This document shows, piece after piece, positions 16,994 through 24,735 of a stretch of 64,000 nucleotides of DNA. The position numbers and the translations under genes were made by a program. The DNA is from an uncultured Oscillospiraceae bacterium (GTDB lineage Bacteria; Bacillota; Clostridia; Oscillospirales; Oscillospiraceae): contig CAJTPV010000001.1 of NCBI GenBank assembly GCA_910578505.1, positions 1-64,000 of the forward strand. The letters run 5' to 3'. The notes below the pieces were generated by a model that ran no database searches, was not told where the DNA came from, and worked only from the letters and a program-made list of their open reading frames with translations. Positions within the stretch are counted from its first letter, which is position 1. Every line of letters starts with the position of its first letter.

Positions 16994-18794
16994 GACGAAA
17001 CGGGACTGGTGGAAATCCGCCGTATTCTACCAGGTGTACCCCAAGAGCTTTCAGGACGCCAACGGCGACGGGATGGGCGACCTGCGGGGCGTGATCGAGC
17101 GCCTGGACTACCTGGAAAAGCTGGGCGTGGACGGCATCTGGCTCTCGCCGGTGTACGCCTCCCCCCAGCGGGACAACGGCTATGACATCTCCGATTACCG
17201 GGCCGTCAACCCCGCCTTTGGCACCATGTCGGATATGGAGGAGCTGATTGTCAAGGCACGGGACCGGGGCATCTCCATCATCATGGACCTGGTGCTCAAC
17301 CACAGCTCCGACCAGCACAGATGGTTCCAGGAGGCCAAAAGCAGCCGGGACAATCCGTACCACGACTACTACATCTGGCGGAACGGCACGCCGGACGCGC
17401 CCCCCAACGATATGCGGGCGGTGTTCGGCGGTCCTGCGTGGACCTATGTGCCGGAATTGAGGCAGTATTATTTCCACCACTTCTGCCCCTGGCAGCCGGA
17501 CCTGAACTGGGAGAACCCGGACGTGCGGCGGGAGCTGTGCGAGATGATCCGGTTCTGGGTGGACAAGGGCGTGGACGGCTTCCGGCTGGATGTGATCGAC
17601 TGCATCGGCAAGCAGCCGGACAGGGGCGTTGTCGACAACGGGCCCCATCTCCACGAGTACATCCGGGAGCTGCGGGAGAAGGCGTTCTGCGAGGATACGC
17701 TGGTGACGGTGGGCGAGGCGTGGAGCGCCACGGTGGAGAGCGCCAAGCAGTACACCGGCGGCAGTGAGCTGAGCATGGTCTTCCAGTTCGAGCACACCAC
17801 CCTGGACCAGACCGGCAAGTGGGAGCCCATCCCCCTGCCGTTGGTGCAGCTGAAGCGGTGCTATGAGCGGTGGCAGACCGGGCTCCACGGCTGCGGCTGG
17901 AACAGCCTGTTCCTGGACAACCACGACCTGCCCCGCATCGTCTCCCGCTGGGGGGACGACGGGAAATACCGGGTGCAGTCCGCCAAGATGCTGGCCGCTA
18001 TGTGCCACGGGATGCAGGGCACGCCCTATATCTACCAGGGGGAGGAGATCGGTATGACCAACATCCGCCTCCCCATTGAGGCATACGACGACTTGGAGAT
18101 CAAGAACATGTACGCCGAAAGAATTGCTCAGGGCTGCGCCCACGACGATATCATGGCGTCCATCTACGCCCGTGGCCGGGACAACGCCCGCACGCCCATG
18201 CAGTGGTCCGACGGTCCTTACGCCGGATTTTCCCAGGCGGAGCCGTGGCTGCCGGTCAACCCGAACTATACCGCCATCAATGTCCAGGCCGCGCTGGCGG
18301 ACCCGGATTCCGTCTTCTACTTCTATCAGCGGCTCATCGCCCTGCGCAAGCAGTACCCGGTGTTCCGGGACGGGACCTTCACCCTGCTGGACCCGGAGGA
18401 CGAGAAGCGCTTCGCCTATACCAGGGACACGGGGGAGGAGCATCTGCTGGTGGTGTGCAATTTCACGGCGGAGGAGCTGCCGGAGGTCTGCCCGGCGCTG
18501 TTCCGGGACGCTGCAACGCTGCTGGCCAATTACCCGGACCCGTCGGGCCCGCTGCGGCCCTATGAGACCCGGATGCTGTACAGGAAGGCGGCGGGGCTGC
18601 GGCGTATGGCTGCTCAGCAACGCCCAGAGCATGTTTGCCGGCTGGGAGCTGGAGCGGCTGGGACTGGCGGAGTACTTCGACGGGATTTACCTGTCCTCGG
18701 ACTACGGCGTCAAAAAGCCGGACCGCCGTTTCTTCCAGGCACTGCTCCGGGAGCGAAATATTGCGCCGGAGACGGCGGTGATGGTGGGCAATGA
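16983..18794 (+). CDS. GH13 alpha-glucosidase (oligo-1,6-glucosidase type) with read-through tail
   Basis: Cytoplasmic GH13 hydrolase of isomalto- or malto-oligosaccharides. Motifs in order: 'WWKSAVFYQVYPKSFQDANG', 'DLVLNHSS', 'GFRLDVID' (nucleophile Asp203), 'VGEAW' (acid/base Glu245), 'LDNHDLPR' (transition-state Asp, ~325), 'GTPYIYQGEEIGM'. SD GGAGG lies eight bases before the ATG. The normal C-terminus should be near residue 535-540 ('RPYETRMLYR'). Instead the frame runs on for about 65 residues of low-complexity sequence that is the out-of-frame translation of a HAD-hydrolase fragment. A deletion has therefore removed the original stop and joined the two genes. The catalytic domain looks intact, so activity is possible. 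Confidence 0.8.
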   Translation: MLDKTKRDWWKSAVFYQVYPKSFQDANGDGMGDLRGVIERLDYLEKLGVDGIWLSPVYASPQRDNGYDISDYRAVNPAFGTMSDMEELIVKARDRGISIIMDLVLNHSSDQHRWFQEAKSSRDNPYHDYYIWRNGTPDAPPNDMRAVFGGPAWTYVPELRQYYFHHFCPWQPDLNWENPDVRRELCEMIRFWVDKGVDGFRLDVIDCIGKQPDRGVVDNGPHLHEYIRELREKAFCEDTLVTVGEAWSATVESAKQYTGGSELSMVFQFEHTTLDQTGKWEPIPLPLVQLKRCYERWQTGLHGCGWNSLFLDNHDLPRIVSRWGDDGKYRVQSAKMLAAMCHGMQGTPYIYQGEEIGMTNIRLPIEAYDDLEIKNMYAERIAQGCAHDDIMASIYARGRDNARTPMQWSDGPYAGFSQAEPWLPVNPNYTAINVQAALADPDSVFYFYQRLIALRKQYPVFRDGTFTLLDPEDEKRFAYTRDTGEEHLLVVCNFTAEELPEVCPALFRDAATLLANYPDPSGPLRPYETRMLYRKAAGLRRMAAQQRPEHVCRLGAGAAGTGGVLRRDLPVLGLRRQKAGPPFLPGTAPGAKYCAGDGGDGGQ

Positions 18795-18948
18795 CGGCCT
18801 GTGCGATGTCCGGGGCGGACGGGACGCGGGGATGGATACCATCTATATCCGCTCCAATCTCTCACCCGACGAGCCAACGCCGGAGGCGGACTATGTGCTG
18901 GAACAGATGGATTTGGAGCGGGTGGGTAGAATTTTGCTGAAACCGTAA
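18595..18948 (+). pseudogene. HAD-superfamily hydrolase C-terminal remnant
   Basis: In the frame ending at 18948 the sequence reads 'WLLSNAQSMFAGWELERLGL', 'YFDGIYLSSDYGVKKPDRRF' and 'VMVGNDGLCDVRGGRDAGM', the C-terminal two thirds of a HAD phosphatase (motifs II Ser, III Lys, IV Asp). Motif I (DxD) and the N-terminus are missing. The junction with the preceding GH13 gene is near 18595, one frame off. Confidence 0.8.
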
Positions 18949-19000
18949 ATAAACATGCCGCGGGCGTATGCAGAAACGTCCGCGGTATTTAGCATTGTGC

Positions 19001-19037
19001 TTGACAGAACCGGCGATTTGTATTATGTTATACATAA
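19001..19037 (+). promoter_or_regulatory. Promoter with overlapping palindromic operator (GntR gene)
   Basis: TTGACA (19001-19006), 17-base spacer, TATGTT (19024-19029). The palindrome TTATGT-TAT-ACATAA (19023-19037) overlaps the -10 element, a typical layout for autorepression by the GntR/FadR protein encoded 29 bases downstream. Binding is inferred. Confidence 0.6.
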
Positions 19038-19065
19038 GTCAATCGTTGGGAAGGACGTGAAAACC

Positions 19066-19791
19066 ATGACCGAAACACCTGGTTATCTGAAAAATCTGAA
19101 AAAAGAATCCGTGGTGCAGAGCGTGATCAACTGCCTCACGGACGCCATGCGCAATAAAGAGCTGAAGCCCGGCGACAAAATCCCCCCGGAGCCGGATCTG
19201 GCGGCCTCGCTGGGGGTGGCCCGCAGCTCCGTACGGGAGGCGATCAAAATATTGACCTACCTGGGGGTGCTGGAGAGCAAGCGGGCGGAGGGCACCTTTG
19301 TCTGCAGCGGCTTCCAGGAGAGCATGATCGACCCCATGATCTATGGGATCATCCTCAATCAGGACTCCTTTGAGAACCTGATGGAGCTGCGGGAGATGAC
19401 GGAGACGGGCATCATGCGCCTGGCGACCCTGAAGTACAATGAGTCCGAGGGCCGGGCGCTGGAAAAGCTGCTGGAGCAGATGAAGGACATCCTGGACAGC
19501 GGGGAGGACATGGTGGACCGGTTCTTCCAGGTGGACAACCAGTTCCACGACATGGTCTCCCAGATGGGGAAAAATCCTCTGGCCGACAAGATCAGCCGCG
19601 TCGTGCGCACGCTCACCCACGCCATGCGCTATGAGACGGTATCCAAGATGATCAACAGCGGCCGCAGCGAGGAGCTGTTCCAGGCCCACAACCGGCTCTA
19701 TGAGACGCTGAAAAGCGGGCGCTTGGACAACGTCCGGGAGATCGTCCGGGAGAGCTATTTCGGCGAGCTGGTCTACGGCGACGGGGAGTGA
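19066..19791 (+). CDS. GntR/FadR (FCD-type) transcriptional regulator
   Basis: A 241-residue regulator. Winged HTH at residues about 14-75: 'SVVQSVINCLTDAMRNKELK', 'DKIPPEPDLAASLGVARSS', 'VREAIKILTYLGVLESKRAE'. The C-terminal all-helical FCD effector domain follows ('LMELREMTETGIMRLA', 'VDNQFHDMVSQMGKNPLAD', 'HNRLYETLKSGRLD'). FadR-subfamily members usually sense carboxylates or acyl compounds; the ligand here is unknown. The ATG at 19066 follows AAGGA. A palindrome over its promoter suggests self-repression. No catabolic operon adjoins it. Confidence 0.87.
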   Translation: MTETPGYLKNLKKESVVQSVINCLTDAMRNKELKPGDKIPPEPDLAASLGVARSSVREAIKILTYLGVLESKRAEGTFVCSGFQESMIDPMIYGIILNQDSFENLMELREMTETGIMRLATLKYNESEGRALEKLLEQMKDILDSGEDMVDRFFQVDNQFHDMVSQMGKNPLADKISRVVRTLTHAMRYETVSKMINSGRSEELFQAHNRLYETLKSGRLDNVREIVRESYFGELVYGDGE

Positions 19792-19805
19792 GGGAAAAAC
19801 GCTGA

Positions 19806-19846
19806 GGGGAGGGGACCGGGTCTGGTCCCCTCCCCCCTTATATTTT
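19806..19846 (+). terminator. Strong GC-rich hairpin after GntR gene
   Basis: GGGGAGGGGACC (19806-19817) pairs with GGTCCCCTCCCC (19824-19835); T-rich sequence follows. A nearly identical hairpin lies at 21386-21417. Confidence 0.7.
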
Positions 19847-19877
19847 GTGGAAAAACGCGGCGCATTTCTCCAGCCGC

Positions 19878-19903
19878 GCAACCTGCCCCCCGGCAGATGC
19901 GTC
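19878..19903 (+). promoter_or_regulatory. ECF-type promoter ahead of sigma factor gene
   Basis: GCAACC (19878-19883), 16-base spacer, CGTC (19900-19903). This matches the general ECF sigma promoter pattern (AAC in -35, CGT in -10) and recurs at 63704-63730 before the second ECF gene. Autoregulation is inferred. Confidence 0.5.
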
Positions 19904-19953
19904 TTTATAGGTGAAAGCAGCTTTCATGTTTGGCGCCGGAGGGGGTGAAGGAA

Positions 19954-20502
19954 TTGACGGACGAGGAGCTGATCGGGCTGTACCTGGCCAGGGATCAGGA
20001 GGCCATCGCGGCCACGGAGGCAGCATACGGTCCTTACTGCCGGGCCATTATCCAGCGGATCCTGGGCAGCGGGGAGGACGCGGAGGAGTGCGTCAGCGAC
20101 GTCTGGCTGCGGGTGTGGAACGCCATCCCGCCCCAGCGGCCCGTCCACCTGAAGGGATGGCTGGGGACCGTGGCCCGGAACCAGGCTGTCAGCTACTGCC
20201 GGGCCAGGGCTCGGGAACCGGTACAGGCGGAGGCGGCGGCGCTGGAGCTGGCAGGGCTCCTGGCAGGCGGGCCGGAGGAGGCGCTGGAGGCCAGAGAGCT
20301 GGGCCGCGCCCTCTCCGCGTTCCTGGCGGAGCAGGCCCCCGCCAGCCGGGGCGTCTTTCTCCGCCGGTACTGGTACGGCGACACGGTGGAGGAGGCCGCC
20401 GAATGGGCGGGCTGGAGCCTGAGCCGGACAAAATCCGCCCTGTTCCGGCTGCGGAAGAAATTGAAAATCTACCTGGAAAAGGAGGACTTATACCATGGAT
20501 AA
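19954..20502 (+). CDS. ECF-type RNA polymerase sigma factor
   Basis: A 182-residue group 4 sigma factor with region 2 ('LIGLYLARDQEAIAATEAAY', 'GSGEDAEECVSDVWLRVWN', 'HLKGWLGTVARNQAVSYCR') and region 4 ('APASRGVFLRRYWYGDTVEE', 'WAGWSLSRTKSALFRLRKKL'). It would direct RNA polymerase to stress- or envelope-response promoters. The start is uncertain: the TTG at 19954 sits behind GGAGGGGG and begins the usual 'LTDEELIGLY' motif, while GTG at 19945 and TTG at 19930 are alternatives. It overlaps the next gene by 8 bases, so it is translationally coupled to its presumed anti-sigma factor. Confidence 0.85.
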   Translation: MTDEELIGLYLARDQEAIAATEAAYGPYCRAIIQRILGSGEDAEECVSDVWLRVWNAIPPQRPVHLKGWLGTVARNQAVSYCRARAREPVQAEAAALELAGLLAGGPEEALEARELGRALSAFLAEQAPASRGVFLRRYWYGDTVEEAAEWAGWSLSRTKSALFRLRKKLKIYLEKEDLYHG

Positions 20503-21370
20503 GGAAAAGATCATGGAGGCAATGGCCCACATAGACCCCGCCCTGGTGGAGGAGGCGGACCGGCCCGCCCCCCGGCGGGCGGGATGGAGCAGGCCCGCCC
20601 TGATTGCCGCCTGCCTGTGCCTGATTCTGGCGGGGACCGCGGCGGCTGCCGCCGGAGGGGCCGGGATGCGGGTGATAAGGCTGTTTAGCAGTGAGAAATC
20701 CCTTGTGAAATACGGGTACAATGACTCCCACAGCGGCTATGAGATCGTGGGCGGCGCGGCTTATATCCCGGCGGACAGCCTTTCCGATGAGATCAACCAG
20801 CTGGCCCTGGAGCACCCCTGTGAGACGAGCTACAAGGCTTTCGTCCGTTTGGAATTTGCGGAGGACTATATTGGCAGGAACCTCCTGGACAACGCTCTCT
20901 TTGACAAAGCGCCCACCGGGGGGATCTATTCGGACGCTGAGAATACGGAGAGGGGCGGATGCCTCATGATGGTTAGCGCCAACAAGGAGGGGCTGACTGG
21001 CGTCAATGTCGTGACCAGATATATGTTCGGCAGCTTAGCCGGCGGGCAAGAGCAGGTGGAAGTGGAACTGCGCGCGGACCTTTATACCGACATCTACGCC
21101 AAGATGGGGGAGGGGCAGGCAGAGGACGAAAAACACACGTGGAAAAAAAGATATTTCCCGGATGGGGCCGAGATCGTCCAGGAGGACTACACCACCCCGG
21201 ACGGGCTGGAAACCATCATTTTACAGGTCAAAGCCCAGCCTGCCCTTTACGCCGCCTTGTTCTCTCTCAACGGCGTACGCTTTGAGATCACGGCCTCCCA
21301 TTCCACAGACAGCGCCTTTGCGCTGGAGACGCTGAAAATGGTGCTGGACGCCTGCACGGTGGAGTCCTAA
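20495..21370 (+). CDS. Membrane-anchored putative anti-sigma factor
   Basis: A 291-residue protein: short cytoplasmic N-terminus with 'MEAMAHIDPALVEEADRPAP', one transmembrane helix at about residues 34-53 ('PALIAACLCLILAGTAAAAA'), and a large extracytoplasmic domain of about 235 residues with no recognised fold. Position and 8-base overlap with the ECF sigma gene identify it as the probable cognate anti-sigma factor or sensor. The 'M..I.p..v.EA' start followed by a TM helix is common for such proteins in Oscillospiraceae. The signal it senses is unknown. Confidence 0.7.
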   Translation: MDKEKIMEAMAHIDPALVEEADRPAPRRAGWSRPALIAACLCLILAGTAAAAAGGAGMRVIRLFSSEKSLVKYGYNDSHSGYEIVGGAAYIPADSLSDEINQLALEHPCETSYKAFVRLEFAEDYIGRNLLDNALFDKAPTGGIYSDAENTERGGCLMMVSANKEGLTGVNVVTRYMFGSLAGGQEQVEVELRADLYTDIYAKMGEGQAEDEKHTWKKRYFPDGAEIVQEDYTTPDGLETIILQVKAQPALYAALFSLNGVRFEITASHSTDSAFALETLKMVLDACTVES

Positions 21371-21385
21371 GGAATTGCATACAGC

Positions 21386-21417
21386 GGGGGAGGGGACCAA
21401 ACGCGGTCCCCTCCCCC
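21386..21417. terminator. GC-rich hairpin between convergent genes
   Basis: GGGGGAGGGGACC (21386-21398) pairs with GGTCCCCTCCCCC (21405-21417). It lies between the anti-sigma gene and the convergent hydrogenase gene; the stem nearly copies the hairpin at 19806-19835. A T-run on the plus side is short. Confidence 0.6.
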
Positions 21418-21426
21418 TAGTCTGTT

Positions 21427-22932
21427 TTAATCCAGATGCTTGCCCTCATCCCGGTACGCGCTGTCCATGGGGCTGGTCTGGTCGGCCTCCTTCTGGTAGC
21501 GGCCCACCACCGTGGCGGCCAGCTCCACCGGCAGCAGCGTCCCCGCACCGGCCACGCAGCCGCCGGGACAGGCCATGCCCTCCAGCAGATACCCCTTGTA
21601 CTTCCCGGCCTTGGCCAGAGTCATCAGCTTCCGGCACTCCCGCAGGCCCTCTGCCCCGGCGGTCTTGACCTCCACCTCCGGATGGGTCTCGCGGATAAGG
21701 TCCGCCACCGCCTTGGCCACGCCGCCGGACACCGCGAAGCCCCGGCCTGCCGCCGTGCCCTCCCGCATGGAGTCCCCCTCCGGGATGGCCGCGAAGTCCA
21801 CGCCCTTGGCCTCGAACATGCCCTGCAGCTCCTCAAAGGTCAGCACAAAGTCCACGTCCGAGCGGATATTTTCCCGGATGGCCTCCAGCTTTTTGGCCGC
21901 GCAGGGGCCCACAAAGACCACTTTGGAGTTGGGATATTTTTTCTTGATGAGCCGCGCGGTAAAGACCATCGGCGTCAATGTCATGGAGATATTCTCGAAC
22001 TGGCCGGGGAACAGCTTTTCCACCATGGAGTGCCAGGCCGGGCAGCAGGAGGTGGCCATGAAGTCCTGCTCCTCCGGCACCTTCTCCAAAAAGTCCTTGG
22101 CCTCCTCAATGGTACACATATCCGCGCCCACGGCCACCTCTACCACCTGGTCAAAGCCCAGCATCTTGATGGCGGTGGTGAATTTTTCCGGCGTGGAGTT
22201 CTTGCCGAACTGCCCGATAAACGCCGGGGCCACAATGGCGACGACCTGATTGCCCTCCATAATGGAGCGCACCACCTGGAAGATCTGTCCCTTGTCCACG
22301 ATGGCGCCGAAGGGGCAGCTCACCAGGCACTGGCCGCAGGAGACACACAGGTCCTGGTTGATGACCGCCCGGCCCTGCTCATCCTTGCCGATGGCGTCCA
22401 TGCCGCAGGCGGCCACGCAGGGGCGCTCCAGATAGGTGATGGCGTTATAGGGGCAGGCCTTGGCGCACTTGCCGCATTTGATGCACTTCTTCTGGTCGAT
22501 GCGGCTGCGGCCATTGATGACGGTAATGGCGTCCTTGGGGCACACCTGGCGGCAGGAGGCGGCCAGGCAGTCCTGGCAGAGCTCCGTGACCCGGTACTGC
22601 CGGGTGGGACAGCGGTGGCAGGCGTAGGGGATGATATTGATGAGCGGGGGCTCGTAATACTGCTCGGCAATGGCGGCGTGGTCCATGCCCTCGGTCATCA
22701 GGGTGCGGGTCTGGATGGAGCGCAGGGACAGGCCCATGGCCAGGCGGACCCGCTCGCCGGCAATGGCCCGCTCCAAAAAGATGGACTCTCTGTGCAGAGG
22801 GTTGTCGCCGGGGATGATGATGTAGGGCAGGTCCTCGCTCCTGGTGTAGTCGCCGCCCTCATAGGCCATTCTGGCCACCTCGGTGAAGGTTCTTTTTCGG
22901 ATATCCGTAATCAGGGATGGAATGCCGCGCAT
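21427..22932 (-). CDS. [FeFe] hydrogenase, group B-like, monomeric
   Basis: A 501-residue ferredoxin-type hydrogenase for H2 production or sensing. N-terminal Cys-rich region (residues 105-131, 'CHRCPT', 'LCQDCLAASCRQVCP'), two [4Fe-4S] motifs ('CIKCGKCAKACP' at 150-161, 'CVSCGQCLVSCP' at 196-207), then the H-cluster domain with TSCCPAW (294-300), PCAAKK (343-348) and EGMACPGGC (451-459). The Ala in TSCCPAW and the altered first motif are typical of group B enzymes, whose physiological role is less understood than that of group A. SD GAGGAGGT precedes the ATG. No maturase (HydEFG) genes are in the window. Confidence 0.9.
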   Translation of the reverse strand: MRGIPSLITDIRKRTFTEVARMAYEGGDYTRSEDLPYIIIPGDNPLHRESIFLERAIAGERVRLAMGLSLRSIQTRTLMTEGMDHAAIAEQYYEPPLINIIPYACHRCPTRQYRVTELCQDCLAASCRQVCPKDAITVINGRSRIDQKKCIKCGKCAKACPYNAITYLERPCVAACGMDAIGKDEQGRAVINQDLCVSCGQCLVSCPFGAIVDKGQIFQVVRSIMEGNQVVAIVAPAFIGQFGKNSTPEKFTTAIKMLGFDQVVEVAVGADMCTIEEAKDFLEKVPEEQDFMATSCCPAWHSMVEKLFPGQFENISMTLTPMVFTARLIKKKYPNSKVVFVGPCAAKKLEAIRENIRSDVDFVLTFEELQGMFEAKGVDFAAIPEGDSMREGTAAGRGFAVSGGVAKAVADLIRETHPEVEVKTAGAEGLRECRKLMTLAKAGKYKGYLLEGMACPGGCVAGAGTLLPVELAATVVGRYQKEADQTSPMDSAYRDEGKHLD

Positions 22933-22969
22933 ATGGACGTACCTCCTCGTTTAATGTTGTCATTCGCAC

Positions 22970-23030
22970 ACTCCCGCGGGAGCGTTTTTTTTGGTCAGAT
23001 TTTATCACATCTGCCCGGCAAAGTCTATAC
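22970..23030 (-). promoter_or_regulatory. Leader and weak promoter of hydrogenase gene
   Basis: On the minus strand TAGACT, 17-base spacer, TAAAAT (about 23028-23000) is a possible promoter. The transcript would then contain a CTCCCGCGGGAG palindrome (22971-22982) before the SD. On the plus strand the same hairpin is followed by eight T and could act as a terminator. Confidence 0.35.
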
Positions 23031-23126
23031 CCCTCCGGGCATTTGTTAAAAATTTTTGACGAACATGTTTCGGGCGTCTTGCCGCTCCCGCGCGGATGGC
23101 CGTTTGCGCGCAGCGCAAATTTCCTG

Positions 23127-23155
23127 TTGACAAGCCCCCCGCCATAGGGTATACT
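23127..23155 (+). promoter_or_regulatory. Sigma-A promoter for SAM riboswitch-metK
   Basis: TTGACA (23127-23132), 17-base spacer, TATACT (23150-23155); start of transcription would be about 10 bases before the riboswitch. Confidence 0.8.
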
Positions 23156-23171
23156 GGGGTTACAACAATTT

Positions 23172-23270
23172 CATACCTTATCAAGAGTGGCGGAGGGAAC
23201 GGCCCGATGAAACCACGGCAACCTGCGTAAGCAAGGTGCCAATTCCGGCGGTCAGCGCAAGATGAGGATG
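23172..23270 (+). promoter_or_regulatory. SAM-I (S-box) riboswitch
   Basis: Classic S-box sequence: 'CTTATCAAGAG' opening P1/P2, 'GGAGGGA', 'GGCCC.ATGAAACC.CGGCAACC' core, 'AAGGTGCCAATTCC', and 'GATGAG' closing P1. Followed after about 14 bases by an intrinsic terminator, so binding of S-adenosylmethionine should end transcription before metK. Confidence 0.95.
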
Positions 23271-23284
23271 CTTTTTCCTTTACA

Positions 23285-23310
23285 TGCACACCGTCGGGTG
23301 TGCATTTTTT
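23285..23310 (+). terminator. Riboswitch-controlled terminator
   Basis: TGCACACC (23285-23292) pairs with GGTGTGCA, followed by TTTTTT (23305-23310). Expression platform of the SAM-I riboswitch. Confidence 0.9.
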
Positions 23311-23345
23311 GCTGCGCGGCAACACACGAGGAAAGGACAGATTTT

Positions 23346-24503
23346 ATGGCAAACCGTATTTTTACATCCGAATCCGTGACAGAGGGACATCCCGACAAGG
23401 TGTGCGACCAGATCTCCGACGCGGTGCTGGACTCCATCCTGGCCCAGGACCCCAATGGCCGGGTGGCCTGCGAGACCGTGACCACCACCGGCATGGTGAT
23501 GGTCATGGGCGAGATCTCCACCCACTGCTATGTGGACATCCCCAGAATCGTGCGCAGGACGGTGGAGAAGATTGGCTACAACGACCCGGCCTGCGGCTTT
23601 GACGCCCGCAGCTGCGCGGTGATGACCACCATTGACGAGCAGAGCGGCGACATTGCCATGGGCGTGGACGGCGACAGCGACGAGGACATCGGCGCGGGGG
23701 ACCAGGGCATGATGTTCGGCTACGCCTGCGACGAGACCCCGGAGCTGATGCCGGCCCCCATCTCCCTGGCCCACGCCCTGTGCCGCGCTCTGGCGGAGGC
23801 CCGCAAGAGCGGCCGGCTGCCCTGGCTCCGGCCCGACGGCAAGAGCCAGGTCACGGTGGAGTACGACGAGGCGGGCCGCGTGGTGCGCTGCCCGGCCATC
23901 GTGGTGTCCACCCAGCACAGCCCCGACATCTCCATCAAGGACCTGCGGGAGGCCATTGTGGAGACGGTGGTCAAGCCCACCATCCCCGCCGGGTACATCG
24001 ACGGCGACACCAAATTTTACATCAATCCCACCGGGCGCTTCGTCATCGGCGGGCCGGTGGGCGACAGCGGCCTGACCGGACGGAAGATCATCGTGGACAC
24101 CTACGGCGGCGCGGCCAGCCACGGCGGCGGCTGCTTCAGCGGCAAGGATCCCACCAAGGTGGACCGGTCCGGGGCGTATATGGCCCGGTATGTGGCGAAG
24201 AACATCGTGGCGGCAGGGCTGGCCCGGCGGTGCAACATCGAGCTGGCCTATGCCATCGGCGTCAGCGAGCCGGTGAGCGTGCTGGTGGACACCCAGGGCA
24301 CGGGTACGCTCAGCGACCAGCGGCTGAGCGCCCTGGTGCGGGAGTGCTTTGACCTGCGGCCCGGCAAGATCATCAGCAGGCTGGACCTGCGCCGTCCCAT
24401 CTACGAGCAGACCGCCGCCTACGGCCACTTTGGCCGCGCGGACATCGACCTGCCCTGGGAGCGGCTGGACATGGCGGAGGCCCTGAAGGCCAAGGCGGTG
24501 TAA
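23346..24503 (+). CDS. metK: S-adenosylmethionine synthetase
   Basis: A 385-residue enzyme making S-adenosylmethionine from methionine and ATP in the cytoplasm. Signatures: 'TSESVTEGHPDKVCDQISDA', 'GAGDQGMMFGYACDET' and the glycine-rich loop 'GGAASHGGGCFSGKDPTKVD'. Length is typical for the family. The ATG at 23346 follows GAAAGGA and begins the conserved 'RIFTSESVTEGHPDK'. It is under a SAM-I riboswitch, giving feedback control by its own product, and is followed by a hairpin terminator. Confidence 0.97.
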   Translation: MANRIFTSESVTEGHPDKVCDQISDAVLDSILAQDPNGRVACETVTTTGMVMVMGEISTHCYVDIPRIVRRTVEKIGYNDPACGFDARSCAVMTTIDEQSGDIAMGVDGDSDEDIGAGDQGMMFGYACDETPELMPAPISLAHALCRALAEARKSGRLPWLRPDGKSQVTVEYDEAGRVVRCPAIVVSTQHSPDISIKDLREAIVETVVKPTIPAGYIDGDTKFYINPTGRFVIGGPVGDSGLTGRKIIVDTYGGAASHGGGCFSGKDPTKVDRSGAYMARYVAKNIVAAGLARRCNIELAYAIGVSEPVSVLVDTQGTGTLSDQRLSALVRECFDLRPGKIISRLDLRRPIYEQTAAYGHFGRADIDLPWERLDMAEALKAKAV

Positions 24504-24507
24504 ATTC

Positions 24508-24551
24508 CCAATATGAGAAGAGGGCTGCCCCGGCAGTCCTCTTCTTATTGG
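24508..24551 (+). terminator. Hairpin after metK
   Basis: CCAATA...GAGAAGAGG...CTGCC pairs with GGCAG...CCTCTTC...TATTGG. Strong stem with a weak T-tail. Beyond it an unexplained 10-base inverted repeat CGCTGGCCGT/ACGGCCAGCG lies at 24593-24626. Confidence 0.6.
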
Positions 24552-24671
24552 TCTTTGCAGTGCTGGCGGCGGTCCCATTGACCACGACAGCGCGCTGGCC
24601 GTCCGGCGCCCCCCGAACGGCCAGCGAGTCAAAGGGATTTATGCTGCGGCCCCAAAAGCAACCGATTATGG

Positions 24672-24700
24672 TTGAAAAAACCAGCGATCTGTCGTAGAAT
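24672..24700 (+). promoter_or_regulatory. Sigma-A promoter for the second GH13 operon
   Basis: TTGAAA (24672-24677), 17-base spacer, TAGAAT (24695-24700), about 35 bases upstream of the GH13 start. Confidence 0.65.
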
Positions 24701-24735
24701 AGGAGGCGAGAACAGAAAGGGAGGAACGACAGATA

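Noticed and set aside
16983..18948. A natural GH13-HAD fusion enzyme
   Set aside because: The HAD fragment is in a different frame from the GH13 gene and lacks motif I, so no functional fusion protein can be made.
22971..23000. Terminator for a plus-strand gene before the SAM riboswitch
   Set aside because: The hairpin and T-run are good, but there is no plus-strand gene upstream; it is more likely part of the hydrogenase leader or a barrier to antisense transcription.
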